DNA of 64,000 nucleotides from contig URSG01000001.1 of assembly GCA_900550565.1 (NCBI GenBank), positions 1 to 64,000 of the forward strand. Reading direction: 5' to 3'. Each line of letters begins with the position of its first letter. Positions within the stretch are counted from its first letter, which is position 1. The translations under genes were made by a program, and so were the position numbers. The notes under the pieces were generated by a model. The model saw only the letters and a program-made list of their open reading frames with translations. It was not told the origin of the DNA and searched no databases. Origin of the DNA: an uncultured Rickettsiales bacterium. Its GTDB lineage: Bacteria; Pseudomonadota; Alphaproteobacteria; Rs-D84. Below are positions 42,921-50,515 of the stretch, piece by piece.

Positions 42921-43583
42921 TCACGAATATAATTTTTTAAATCCATTTTCTATTTTTCTGACGTATTCAACATCGTGATCACGCCAATATTTTGGATTAC
43001 GCATCATACGTCGCAAATCATTATCAGATAAATTTACATCATCACCATCGGCGGTTTGAACGTCTGGTTCCATTGATTGCATCATTCTGTATATGCCTTG
43101 GATTCCCTGGGGTGTAGCGCACAACGCATCAAACGCATCACGTGGTAAAAACTTTTCACCAAACGCGTTTATCTGTTTAATTGCTTCGTTCATTTTATCT
43201 GTTCCACCAAAGAAATTTTTCAGTTCAGAAATTGCTGCGGCTTCGTTTTGTTGTGCGAACAAATCAGTTATCACTGGTGATAAAAATTCTTGGGCAATGT
43301 CATAAATTTTTGTGACCTGAGACGACGTCAACCCAATTTCAAAAAATTTTGCGCGTAAATTTTCATCATCAAACAAATCATTTTTCGGATATTCATCGGC
43401 GGCATTTGGCACGCCAATCGCGCGTCTGAAACGATTGCGCGTATCATCATCGGCATCATCAGACGGCACACTTATCATCGTTCCGATTTTCTTTTCCAGT
43501 GCAGAATACGATTTTATCAACGCATCAGCGTTTAATGTTCCGTCGTCATTTTGAAATTTTTCAGGAATTTTTTCCATTTTCAT
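42921..43583 (-). CDS. Scaffolding-type protein
   Basis: A 220-residue acidic, helical protein. The opening IPEKFQNDDGTLNADALIKSYSALEKKIG is characteristic of phage scaffolds of the T7/BPP-1 group. A Pro/Asp-rich middle and a helical, basic C-terminus (EYVRKIENGFKKLYS) fit the capsid-binding end. Scaffolds template procapsid assembly and leave before packaging. It lies upstream of capsid in transcription order, but the histone-like gene intervenes. Its start overlaps the holin-like stop by 4 bases. Confidence 0.75.
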   Translation of the reverse strand: MKMEKIPEKFQNDDGTLNADALIKSYSALEKKIGTMISVPSDDADDDTRNRFRRAIGVPNAADEYPKNDLFDDENLRAKFFEIGLTSSQVTKIYDIAQEFLSPVITDLFAQQNEAAAISELKNFFGGTDKMNEAIKQINAFGEKFLPRDAFDALCATPQGIQGIYRMMQSMEPDVQTADGDDVNLSDNDLRRMMRNPKYWRDHDVEYVRKIENGFKKLYS

Positions 43584-43777
43584 TTTCCTTTGTTTTGATT
43601 ATTTGATTTGCGAATAAAATAAATTCCACCCAACGTGAACAATGCCTGGCACAGAACAAACACATCACTGTCGCCGACCAAATACGCCGCAATCGCAGAC
43701 ATTGCGCCAACTGCTGACATAATGTGTGTGCGCCTGTCTGCCAGCCAGCCACCACGAATAATTTTTTGCATATTCAT
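43580..43777 (-). CDS. Small holin-like membrane protein
   Basis: A 65-residue protein with two short hydrophobic helices (residues about 19-35 and 40-56) and a basic hydrophilic tail, the shape of a class II holin. It follows the muralytic hydrolase by 2 bases and precedes scaffold with a 4-base overlap, which fits a lysis cassette. Function is inferred from shape and position only. Confidence 0.55.
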   Translation of the reverse strand: MNMQKIIRGGWLADRRTHIMSAVGAMSAIAAYLVGDSDVFVLCQALFTLGGIYFIRKSNNQNKGK

Positions 43778-43779
43778 TT

Positions 43780-44196
43780 TTAATCCTGTAAATAAAACAG
43801 TATTCCATCAACATCGGCGATATAGCCACGCGACATCGCCCACTGTGGCATTTCATCTGTGCGATGAAAACGTGTCGCGCCAAAGCACGAATCGCCCAGG
43901 TTTCCACGCAACATTCGTCGCGCCACACGCAAACACATTTGAAATGCACGCGAATCCGGGGCAACGCCCAATAATTTATGTCGCGCGTTATCTGGGCATA
44001 GCGATGGGAACAACGTGGCATCGTTTATAATTACATCTGGGGCAACGCCGGTGGCACGTGATATATTCGCTATCATTGACGTGAACGCTTCTGTCACAGA
44101 CAATGATGTTGCACCTGTCTCGGCATAAACAACGCGCGCGATTTTATATGCCGCGCCCTGTGACGCATCTGGATTTTTTATCAGTTCAAGTTGCAT
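43780..44196 (-). CDS. Cell-wall hydrolase (SleB/Hydrolase_2-like endolysin)
   Basis: A 138-residue protein without signal peptide. KIARVVYAETGATSLSVTEAFTSMI carries the catalytic Glu of the SleB-type fold. The C-terminal CFGATRFHRTDEMPQWAMS and FLY-like strand resemble the same family, which cuts the glycan strand. Lack of a signal and the adjacent holin-like gene fit a phage endolysin. It is the first gene of the minus-strand phage-like unit; about 195 bases upstream lie two hairpins and no gene. Confidence 0.65.
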   Translation of the reverse strand: MQLELIKNPDASQGAAYKIARVVYAETGATSLSVTEAFTSMIANISRATGVAPDVIINDATLFPSLCPDNARHKLLGVAPDSRAFQMCLRVARRMLRGNLGDSCFGATRFHRTDEMPQWAMSRGYIADVDGILFYLQD

Positions 44197-44238
44197 ATTT
44201 TCCTATCCTGTTGTTTGACGTTTTCGGAAATAAAAAAA

Positions 44239-44268
44239 ACCGCGTGATTTACGCGGTCAAAAAATAAA
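44239..44268. terminator. Two-way terminator between birA and phage-like cluster
   Basis: ACCGCGT, loop GATTT, ACGCGGT flanked by A-run and T/A-run on both sides. A second hairpin (TCCGC/GCGGA) follows at about 44271-44290. Together they insulate the cluster's right end from birA. Confidence 0.6.
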
Positions 44269-44391
44269 AAAATCCGCACCAAGCGCGGACAGAATCTTTA
44301 CTGTTGATGTTTATTATAATATCACAAATCACATAAAAAGTCAAGCGCACATTTTATCATCACGTCACACGCCCCAGAATTCGGGCATTTA

Positions 44392-45057
44392 TTACATACT
44401 GATTTCGTCACCGTATGCCAATAAATATTGCGTTCCGCGCCGCAAGACCAGCGCACCAGATTCATTTATTCCAATCAATTCTACGTTTTCACCACGATAA
44501 CGCACAACCTTGTTCAATGCCGTCGCCAGTTCCATCCACCGCGCACGCACCGTGGCAAAATCTGTTCGCATCCATTTGTCCAGATTGCGCATCAAACGAT
44601 TTAATAAATCCGTCCGTTCTATGTCGGCATAGCGTTCCAATTTAGTCGTCTGGTATTCAGGCACCGTTGGATTAGATTTGATATTTATTCCAATGCCAAC
44701 AACCACAAACGCACCGGCATATTCAATCAAGACCCCACAAACCTTGGCACCGTCAATCAGAATATCGTTCGGCCATTTAATTGTTGGACGCACCCCAAAT
44801 GAAATCATCGTTTCGGCAATCGCAACCGCCACAACATACGCCAGGCGTGGGTCGCGATTTTCAGACGCAAAAATAAAACTGGCATACAAATTACCGTGAT
44901 GCGAAACCCATGTCCGACGATACCGACCACGACCTGCCGATTGTGCCTGGGCAACGACAACGGTGTGTCCACGCGCCGCACCACGCGCAATCAAATCCAG
45001 CGCGTATGTCTGGGTACTGGGGATTTTATCAAACGAAATCAGTTTATACCCGGCCAA
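44392..45057 (-). CDS. birA: Biotin-[acetyl-CoA-carboxylase] ligase
   Basis: A 221-residue single-function BirA without N-terminal HTH. The biotin/ATP site AQSAGRGRYRRTWVSHHGNLYAS is near residues 38-60. IKWPNDILIDGAKVCGVLIE follows, and the small C-terminal SH3-like domain ends the protein (VELIGINESGALVLRRG). It activates biotin to biotinyl-AMP and attaches it to the carboxyl carrier protein. The likely start is TTG 45057, overlapping the stop of the upstream winged-helix gene by 14 bases, so they are coupled. Confidence 0.93.
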   Translation of the reverse strand: MAGYKLISFDKIPSTQTYALDLIARGAARGHTVVVAQAQSAGRGRYRRTWVSHHGNLYASFIFASENRDPRLAYVVAVAIAETMISFGVRPTIKWPNDILIDGAKVCGVLIEYAGAFVVVGIGINIKSNPTVPEYQTTKLERYADIERTDLLNRLMRNLDKWMRTDFATVRARWMELATALNKVVRYRGENVELIGINESGALVLRRGTQYLLAYGDEISM

Positions 45058-45493
45058 TTTTATACACCCCGTTGATGTTTTTAATCAAATCGTGTCCATA
45101 TACCCGGCGCAGTTGATATATCGCCGTGTCAACCGTATGGGTTGTTGCGCGTGGCGAATACCCCAGTGCCGCACGCAGTTGCGTGCCGGTCATACCGCCA
45201 CTTTTCTGTAATAAAACGATTATTTGGCGTTGCAGCGGTGCCAACGTCACATTATGTCCGAACACCGATTGAATAATATTTGTATTATCCATCGCCGCCA
45301 GTATCAAGGACTTTAATTCCAATGGACTGCAATGATTTGGGACATTTATTTCATCAAAATTGACCGTTGCAATATCAGGCGCATCTACCACCACCGCATT
45401 TAAATCGGCCAGCACCGAACGCCACACCGCATCGCCAGAATAGATTTTGATTCCAGTCAACATACAATCAGGATAATAGATGAAATTATTCAT
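45044..45493 (-). CDS. Winged-helix protein (OmpR/PhoB-type C-terminal fold)
   Basis: A 149-residue protein. The N-terminal 80 residues resemble a degraded receiver-like domain without a recognisable phosphoacceptor. The C-terminal 65 residues (APLQRQIIVLLQKSGGMTGT, AIYQLRRVYGHDLI, NGVYKIGRV) follow the OmpR/PhoB winged-helix pattern. It may regulate birA, with which it overlaps, or the HTH gene upstream; no target is known. The family call for the N-terminal part is weak. Confidence 0.55.
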   Translation of the reverse strand: MNNFIYYPDCMLTGIKIYSGDAVWRSVLADLNAVVVDAPDIATVNFDEINVPNHCSPLELKSLILAAMDNTNIIQSVFGHNVTLAPLQRQIIVLLQKSGGMTGTQLRAALGYSPRATTHTVDTAIYQLRRVYGHDLIKNINGVYKIGRV

Positions 45494-45552
45494 GTCCAGG
45501 GAAAAAGACCGCGCGACGCGCGGTCAAAATTGTATCCAATAAAACAAATCTG

Positions 45553-45798
45553 TTATTCGCGACTGGTATCACGTGGGTCAATAAACTTGGTAAAATCGCC
45601 GATATTTGCACCCGTTGACGATAAAATTTTGGAAATGCTGTTTGTTGACGGCCAGCGTGGTTGTCCTTCGCGGGACCAACGCTTGCTGCGGTTAAATGTG
45701 GTTGGGTCCAGTCCACTGCACTTTGCCAACCCAGAACACGACATACCGTGTTCATCAGCGAATCGTTCTATTGCGCGCCATACATCTTCGTGTGTCAT
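45553..45798 (-). CDS. Short XRE-type HTH regulator (repressor DNA-binding domain only)
   Basis: An 81-residue protein. It corresponds closely to the N-terminal HTH of alphaproteobacterial S24-family repressors (MSCSGLAKCSGLDPTTFNRS, PRWPSTNSISKIL). The usual peptidase domain is absent: the frame ends after PRDTSRE, 60 bases before the next gene. It is either a naturally short regulator or a truncated repressor. AGGAGA lies well placed before the ATG, and a palindrome overlaps its upstream region. Confidence 0.7.
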   Translation of the reverse strand: MTHEDVWRAIERFADEHGMSCSGLAKCSGLDPTTFNRSKRWSREGQPRWPSTNSISKILSSTGANIGDFTKFIDPRDTSRE

Positions 45799-45820
45799 GA
45801 TTATCTCCTCTGGTTATGTC

Positions 45821-45836
45821 ATAGGGTCAATCCTAT
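45821..45836. promoter_or_regulatory. Candidate operator upstream of HTH gene
   Basis: ATAGG and CCTAT separated by GTCAAT, a 16-base palindrome 22 bases upstream of the HTH start. It overlaps TTGACC on the minus strand, a possible -35. It would suit autoregulation by a dimeric HTH protein. Confidence 0.4.
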
Positions 45837-45970
45837 ACCGTGATTTTATTCCACGTTTCCCAGACCAGCAACAAGCACGATTTCCTAGGATTATCAACAC
45901 GTTAGGCAATAAATCCCGTTGGCATAAAAACCTATGAAAAATTGTCGCAAAATTTTTTTGACAAAAAATA

Positions 45971-45999
45971 TTGACAAATAACAAAAAATGTATTACATT
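45971..45999 (+). promoter_or_regulatory. Promoter of candidate small RNA
   Basis: TTGACA (45971-45976), 17-base spacer, TACATT (45994-45999). A second TTGACA lies 13 bases upstream. No coding frame with a ribosome site follows on this strand, only the structured RNA region. Confidence 0.65.
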
Positions 46000-46005
46000 T
46001 CGATT

Positions 46006-46190
46006 CGTCAAAGGGGGCAACCCCAAAGACAGGGGTTCAGGGATTCAGACTCCCTCCTACATTCTCTCTCCTCTGGACTCTGGGCCCCACCCAATTTGAC
46101 AGTTTAGAATGCCCATTTCTTTTTCTCCTTTCCTTCCTTTCGGGGCATTCGGAAACACCGCCGGACGAAACTGGCGGCGTTTTTCTTTTA
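46006..46190 (+). ncRNA. Candidate small RNA with multiple anti-Shine-Dalgarno motifs
   Basis: About 185 bases between a strong promoter and a terminator, without a credible plus-strand frame. It can form AACCCC/GGGGTT, GGGA/TCCC and GAATGCCC/GGGCATTC stems. It ends in a hairpin ACACCGCC/GGCGGCGT with T-rich tail (46155-46190). Single-stranded or loop regions carry repeated CU-rich blocks (CTCCCTCCT, CTCTCTCCTCT, TTCTCCTTTCCTTCCTTTC), complementary to ribosome-binding sites. This resembles CU-rich alphaproteobacterial sRNAs such as the cuckoo type in design, not in recognisable sequence. I excluded SRP, RNase P and tmRNA cores by eye; 6S RNA cannot be fully excluded. Confidence 0.5.
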
Positions 46191-46207
46191 TTGATTTGTG
46201 CGATGAT

Positions 46208-47137
46208 TTATTTTTCAAATACAGCAAACAGTTCCCAGTGCGCGCTGCCCACAAATTGGTCCACAGGAATCAGTTTACGAACGGCGTATCCGCCATCGGT
46301 CAACACGCGCGCGTCACGCATAAATGTTTGCGGATTACAAGACACATAAATAACACGGGCAACGTCTGACTTTACAATTTCTTGGCATTGTGCAAATGCG
46401 CCAGCACGCGGCGGATCCATCACCACACAATCGTATGTGCGCAACATTCCGACCGTCAATGGGTGCGTAAATAAATCGCGACGCGCCCCAGTGCCAACAA
46501 TATCAAATCCATCGGCATTTAATGCAAATGTAAAGTTTCCCAGTCCACAAAACAAATCGGCCACACGGTGCGCGCCATCGGCCGCTGCGACAACCATACG
46601 GCGTAATTCATCGGCACTGGCAATCGTCGGCTGCAAGAACGCCCCTGATGGATACGGGACCGCGTGGCCGTCAAAACTGACCATCGGGGTTGCACGCATA
46701 ACAATCGCACGCCCGTTCCACGTGACGCGAATCACCGACGACGGCAATGCGTCAACCGCATTACGAAATCCGGCTGAAAAATATGGAACATTTGACGTAA
46801 TCGCAATATCCAATCCGTTATCGCACCACGTCACCAGGCACGCCCCTGCCCCGTCCCACGGCAAAGACGCCAACGCCGGCACGATGCTATTTATTTCTGG
46901 CACTAAATTCGGACACGACCGCACAGGAACAATATCTTTGGCACGCGCAGCATAAAAACCAAACCCACCACCTGCAAATGCAAAATCTGCGCGGCGACGC
47001 TGACCGGCCGGCGTCCAGACCGGCGCGCCAGTGGGTGCAACATTGCGCAACAGTGCCAATTTCTGGTCACGATAATCAGGTGCAGAAAAATCAAATTTGC
47101 ACCCACCACACACACCAAAAAAAGGACAGGTTTTCAT
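46208..47137 (-). CDS. RlmD/TrmA-type RNA uracil-C5 methyltransferase
   Basis: A 309-residue enzyme. The N-terminal Fe-S cysteines are CPFFGVCGGC plus a later RSCPN, as in RlmC/RlmD; the TRAM domain is missing. The SAM domain has VADLFCGLGNFTF, then VVMDPPRAGA. The catalytic Cys is in YVSCNPQTFMRD near residue 265. It makes 5-methyluridine in rRNA (U747 or U1939 type) or tRNA; which site cannot be read from sequence. It is shorter than E. coli RlmC (375) and RlmD (433). Its stop lies 18 bases from the end of the candidate small RNA on the other strand. Confidence 0.85.
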   Translation of the reverse strand: MKTCPFFGVCGGCKFDFSAPDYRDQKLALLRNVAPTGAPVWTPAGQRRRADFAFAGGGFGFYAARAKDIVPVRSCPNLVPEINSIVPALASLPWDGAGACLVTWCDNGLDIAITSNVPYFSAGFRNAVDALPSSVIRVTWNGRAIVMRATPMVSFDGHAVPYPSGAFLQPTIASADELRRMVVAAADGAHRVADLFCGLGNFTFALNADGFDIVGTGARRDLFTHPLTVGMLRTYDCVVMDPPRAGAFAQCQEIVKSDVARVIYVSCNPQTFMRDARVLTDGGYAVRKLIPVDQFVGSAHWELFAVFEK

Positions 47138-47151
47138 CTGTGACCTTTTGC

Positions 47152-47799
47152 CTAGAAATTCAAACGCACACCGGCACGGAACTGGTGCGCGGTTGGCGCA
47201 TAATCAGGCACTGCGTCAAATTCAGGTTTCAGCATATACAGATAGCGATACCCCAGGTCAACCGTAAAATATTCCCCCAGTTCAAATCCAACACCGGCCA
47301 AGGCTGAAAAAACACCGCTGATTTTTCTGCCCAGGTGCGCGTCATCAGATGAATTCCACGACAAACCTGCGCCTGCGCCGACATACGGGACAATGTGCTG
47401 GCTGGCAAATACGCGATACAGACTGTCAATGCGTGCATCAAATATTGCGTTTAACATCGCAGTATCGCCTGTCATTTTAAACGCGTTCCAATGCGCGTCT
47501 GTGCGGATATAATTCGCCTCAACACGAAATGTGTCCACCGGACGAACGCCGGCGACCACTTCAAACGACGACGTGTTCTTGCCAGAAATATGCGTCATAT
47601 CATCAGACGTATAATTTCCCCACATTGAAAAATTATACATTCCACCAACATAGAAACGATGAACGCGTGCAAACGCTTCGTCATCGTTGCCAGAGATTTC
47701 ACTGGCCGGGACAACAACCTGTTGCACGCGATACGGAATTGCCGCGTTCGCCGCAAATGGCAACATACACATAAAACAGAATAATAATTTAGTCTTCAT
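47152..47799 (-). CDS. Outer-membrane beta-barrel protein (small porin/Opa-like)
   Basis: A 215-residue protein with signal peptide MKTKLLFCFMCMLPFAANAA. It is followed by eight amphipathic strands (YNFSMWGNYT, FRVEANYIRTD, PYVGAGAGLSWNS, VDLGYRYLYMLKPEF) and terminates in a barrel-type strand RAGVRLNF with final Phe. It resembles eight-stranded surface antigens common in alphaproteobacteria (P44/OMP_b-brl type). ATG 47799 follows GGTGGAAA. It is 14 bases downstream of a second barrel gene with similar architecture, so the pair may be an old duplication. Confidence 0.8.
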   Translation of the reverse strand: MKTKLLFCFMCMLPFAANAAIPYRVQQVVVPASEISGNDDEAFARVHRFYVGGMYNFSMWGNYTSDDMTHISGKNTSSFEVVAGVRPVDTFRVEANYIRTDAHWNAFKMTGDTAMLNAIFDARIDSLYRVFASQHIVPYVGAGAGLSWNSSDDAHLGRKISGVFSALAGVGFELGEYFTVDLGYRYLYMLKPEFDAVPDYAPTAHQFRAGVRLNF

Positions 47800-47813
47800 A
47801 TTTTCCACCCATA

Positions 47814-48581
47814 TCAGAAATTCACACGAAACGACGCCATAACGTCACTGATACTGTTTGCGCCACCGTGACGCGTATCCCAGCCGAATCCATCGCCAAT
47901 CATCAGGCGGTATTGATACATAACATCAACCCCGATTAAATCAGTCAACATTATGTTAAACCCGGCCGCTGCACGTGGCGCAGCAATAACAAATCCGTCG
48001 GCACCACGCGCGCCTTCAAACTGATACTGGCCCAAACCGGCACCAACACCAATAAACGGCACAAATGTGCGACGACGTGTGACGTCACCCGTCTGGACAT
48101 AACGACGTGCCAAATCAAAATACAACATCGTCCCAACCGTGTGATACGTCGCCTGGACATCGTCCAGGTCAGAAAATTCAAACGTTGATTCCTGGAAATC
48201 AAATTCGCCACGCACGAACGACGACAAATTCCACCCCAGTCCGATTTGTGTTGACCAACTGCCACTGCTTTTATATTTATGATTGTTGAATTTCGCCTGG
48301 TCTGTTGCGAACCCCAGGTTTAATCCTGCGCCGGCGCGAACATACATCGTCGTCGGAATAAACATACGAATATCAGGATTGTTCACCGCGCCGACCGTCT
48401 GGTACACATCTGCGCCCAGTTCACCCGGGGCAACATCTGGGATAACGTCCACATTTGCGCGCGCACTGATTAAATCCAGTCCTTCGCCCACTTCGGCTTT
48501 GAATTGTTTATCACTGTATCCGGCCATTGCCACCGACGGCAATATAATCGCCAGAATTCCAAAATATGATATTTTTCTCAT
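47814..48581 (-). CDS. Outer-membrane beta-barrel protein
   Basis: A 255-residue protein. The signal peptide is MRKISYFGILAIILPSVAMA. A periplasm-facing lead of about 55 residues comes before an eight-strand barrel (STQIGLGWNLSSFVRGEFDF, FVPFIGVGAGLGQYQFEG, VDVMYQYRLMIGDG), which ends on ASFRVNF. It shares the FIGVGAGL/YVGAGAGL strand and terminal pattern with the next gene. The start is ATG 48581 rather than an earlier in-frame codon at 48671, because the signal peptide begins there. It is divergent from lpxI. Confidence 0.8.
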   Translation of the reverse strand: MRKISYFGILAIILPSVAMAGYSDKQFKAEVGEGLDLISARANVDVIPDVAPGELGADVYQTVGAVNNPDIRMFIPTTMYVRAGAGLNLGFATDQAKFNNHKYKSSGSWSTQIGLGWNLSSFVRGEFDFQESTFEFSDLDDVQATYHTVGTMLYFDLARRYVQTGDVTRRRTFVPFIGVGAGLGQYQFEGARGADGFVIAAPRAAAGFNIMLTDLIGVDVMYQYRLMIGDGFGWDTRHGGANSISDVMASFRVNF

Positions 48582-48635
48582 CAAACTGTACCCATTTACT
48601 TTTTGCTTTAAAAAAATTTTATCATAAATTGCAAC

Positions 48636-48664
48636 TTGATTCCAGCCCCTTTTATGCGTATGAT
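48636..48664 (+). promoter_or_regulatory. lpxI promoter (leaderless configuration)
   Basis: TTGATT (48636-48641), 17-base spacer, TATGAT (48659-48664), then 7 bases to ATG 48672. Confidence 0.65.
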
Positions 48665-48671
48665 TTAACAC

Positions 48672-49493
48672 ATGAACAAAAATTCAGACAAAAAAATTGC
48701 CCTGGTGGCAGGGGCGTTGGCCCTGCCGTTTTTTACGCGCGACGCATTACGACGCGCGGGCTGGGACGTATATATCGTCGGGCTGAAAAATTTTGTTGAC
48801 CCAAAATTAAATCCTGACATTACCGTTCGTCTGGGTGGGGCGTGGCCTGCAATTCGCCAATTCCGCCGTCGTGGGATTCGCAAACTGACATTTGTTGGCG
48901 CGCTGGGGCATCCGAATTTTGCCGATATACGACCAGATTGGTGGTCATTCGGATTATTGCTAAGCATTATGAAACATCAACGTGGATACGATTCTATGGG
49001 GGTTGCATTGAACAAGGCACTTGAAAAACGCGGATTTGAAATCGTCGCCGCCCAGGATGCGGCACCAGAACTGGCATTTGAAACCGCTGGGATAAAGACT
49101 AAAACAAAACCCAGCAAGTCAGACGCACGCGATATTGAACGCGCGATTGACGTTTCACATACGATTGGCGCGGCCGACATTGGCGCGTCTGTTGTCGTTG
49201 ACAAACAGGTCATCGCGGTTGAGGCTGCCGAAGGCACCGCAAAAATGTTGGACCGCGTGGTTGATATGCGCAAAAACAAACGTCGCGCCAGTGGCGTATT
49301 TGCAAAGATGACCAAACCTGGCCAGGATTTGCGTATTGATATTCCGGCGATTGGCGTTGACACTGTGCGCGCAGTCGCGGCGGCACACCTGCGCGGAATT
49401 ATTGTAAATGCAAAAACGTGTTTTGTTGTTGACAAAGCGGCCACTATTCGTGCCGCCAACGATGCAAAAATATTTATCGTTGCAGTGGAATAA
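48672..49493 (+). CDS. lpxI: UDP-2,3-diacylglucosamine pyrophosphatase LpxI
   Basis: A 273-residue protein of LpxI length. It begins KIALVAGALALPFFTRDALRRAGWD and contains FVGALGHPNFADIRPDWWS, a central VSHTIGAADIGASVVVD, AVEAAEGTAKMLDR and the C-terminal IDIPAIGVDTVRAVAAAHLRGI. LpxI hydrolyses UDP-2,3-diacyl-GlcN to lipid X by attack at the alpha phosphate, the alphaproteobacterial replacement for LpxH. It implies a lipid A-containing outer membrane. Neighbouring lpxA/lpxB genes, often adjacent, are absent here. It has its own promoter and terminator. Confidence 0.95.
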   Translation: MNKNSDKKIALVAGALALPFFTRDALRRAGWDVYIVGLKNFVDPKLNPDITVRLGGAWPAIRQFRRRGIRKLTFVGALGHPNFADIRPDWWSFGLLLSIMKHQRGYDSMGVALNKALEKRGFEIVAAQDAAPELAFETAGIKTKTKPSKSDARDIERAIDVSHTIGAADIGASVVVDKQVIAVEAAEGTAKMLDRVVDMRKNKRRASGVFAKMTKPGQDLRIDIPAIGVDTVRAVAAAHLRGIIVNAKTCFVVDKAATIRAANDAKIFIVAVE

Positions 49494-49494
49494 A

Positions 49495-49520
49495 AAAACG
49501 GGGCGTTGCCCCGTTTTTTA
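49495..49520 (+). terminator. lpxI terminator
   Basis: AAACGGGGC, short loop, GCCCCGTTT, T-tail, immediately after the stop. It is convergent with the FKBP lipoprotein gene. Confidence 0.9.
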
Positions 49521-49850
49521 TTTAACAATATCTTGGACCGTCACCTTGAATACGACGGACTGGCCTGCCAGTTCTGGGTAATAATTTTCTGGGAATGTGA
49601 TATTGATGTCACGTGTTTCGCCACGCGCCATACCAACAACCTGTTCTTCAAACTCTGGGACGAATTGACCACTGCCCAATGTCAGTTTATACCCAGTGGC
49701 CGTGCCACCATCAAACTGGACCCCATCTTTGAATCCGGCAAAGTCAATTACAACTGTGTCGCCATTTTTCGCAACATCATCTGCATTGCTGTCGCACGCG
49801 CCCAACAACATCGCACCGGCCATTGCCGCCGCAGACATAATTTTTTTCAT
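49518..49850 (-). CDS. FKBP-type lipoprotein related to trigger-factor PPIase domain
   Basis: A 110-residue protein. The lipobox signal is MKKIMSAAAMAGAMLLGAC. The remainder is a single compact FKBP domain whose sequence (FAGFKDGVQFDGG, LTLGSGQFVPEFEEQVVGM, GETRDINITFPENYYPELAG, VVFKVTVQDI) is that of the trigger-factor middle domain, not of typical periplasmic FkpA/SlyD. Peptidyl-prolyl isomerase or chaperone activity in the periplasm is expected. Such a free-standing, lipid-anchored trigger-factor domain is unusual. ATG 49850 is chosen for the signal peptide. Confidence 0.8.
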   Translation of the reverse strand: MKKIMSAAAMAGAMLLGACDSNADDVAKNGDTVVIDFAGFKDGVQFDGGTATGYKLTLGSGQFVPEFEEQVVGMARGETRDINITFPENYYPELAGQSVVFKVTVQDIVK

Positions 49851-49869
49851 TACTGCTTTCCTTTGGCTG

Positions 49870-50433
49870 TTAGTTATTATACACACATCTGAAACCGTAT
49901 TCGCGCATAGTGACGCCTTCGGCCTCTATTCTATAATCAAAGAACGGGGTTGGGCGCATCACATCAAACGACGGGCGGTCATACACCATAACAATACTGT
50001 CGGCATTACGGCCACATACGCGTTTCATTTCATAGTCCGCGACGTGTCCCAATATTTCACGGGCGTCGCCATCAATATCCATACCGTCGGCATTCTGCAC
50101 CAGGCGCAGGCGCATTTCACGCATATCGGTATTGCCCAGCAAAATCTGGACCCGAACCATTGCGCCCTTGTATTCCTGCCACCGGGTTTCCATACGTGAC
50201 GTTTTCCATTTATTATTAGACTGTTCCTTTTCGGCCGCAGTTTTCGGTTTGTATGAATCAATATTAGAATACTGATTATCAGACTGCATAAACGTGCTGG
50301 TCCGTTCGTTGTATAACGGTGCGTCGGCCCCACCATTGGCAAAGTCTGTTTCATTGTATGGCGCGTCAGTATTCGTGGCACAACCGCCCAGAATCAACGC
50401 ACCGCAAATCATACACAGCAAGGATTTTTTCAT
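49870..50433 (-). CDS. Lipoprotein of unknown function
   Basis: A 187-residue protein with lipobox signal MKKSLLCMICGALILGGC. A polar, Asn/Thr-rich linker of about 60 residues leads into a folded domain (residues about 80-187) with RVQILLGNTDMREMRLRLV and two late Cys. I do not recognise the family. It lies 19 bases upstream of the FKBP lipoprotein on the same strand, so the two are likely co-expressed, and is divergent from virB11. Confidence 0.65.
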   Translation of the reverse strand: MKKSLLCMICGALILGGCATNTDAPYNETDFANGGADAPLYNERTSTFMQSDNQYSNIDSYKPKTAAEKEQSNNKWKTSRMETRWQEYKGAMVRVQILLGNTDMREMRLRLVQNADGMDIDGDAREILGHVADYEMKRVCGRNADSIVMVYDRPSFDVMRPTPFFDYRIEAEGVTMREYGFRCVYNN

Positions 50434-50477
50434 ACTTTATCTCTCTTGTTTTTTTTAATTTTATCAAATAATCCTTT

Positions 50478-50506
50478 TTGATTCAAGGGCGGATTTATGA
50501 TAAAAT
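50478..50506 (+). promoter_or_regulatory. virB11 promoter (near-leaderless)
   Basis: TTGATT (50478-50483), 17-base spacer, TAAAAT (50501-50506), 9 bases before ATG 50516. Confidence 0.6.
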
Positions 50507-50515
50507 AATCTTGTA

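Noticed and set aside
46057..46254. Short minus-strand frame opposite the small RNA
   Set aside because: It has an AAGGAG-like stretch only because the opposite strand is CU-rich; no promoter or conserved protein features.
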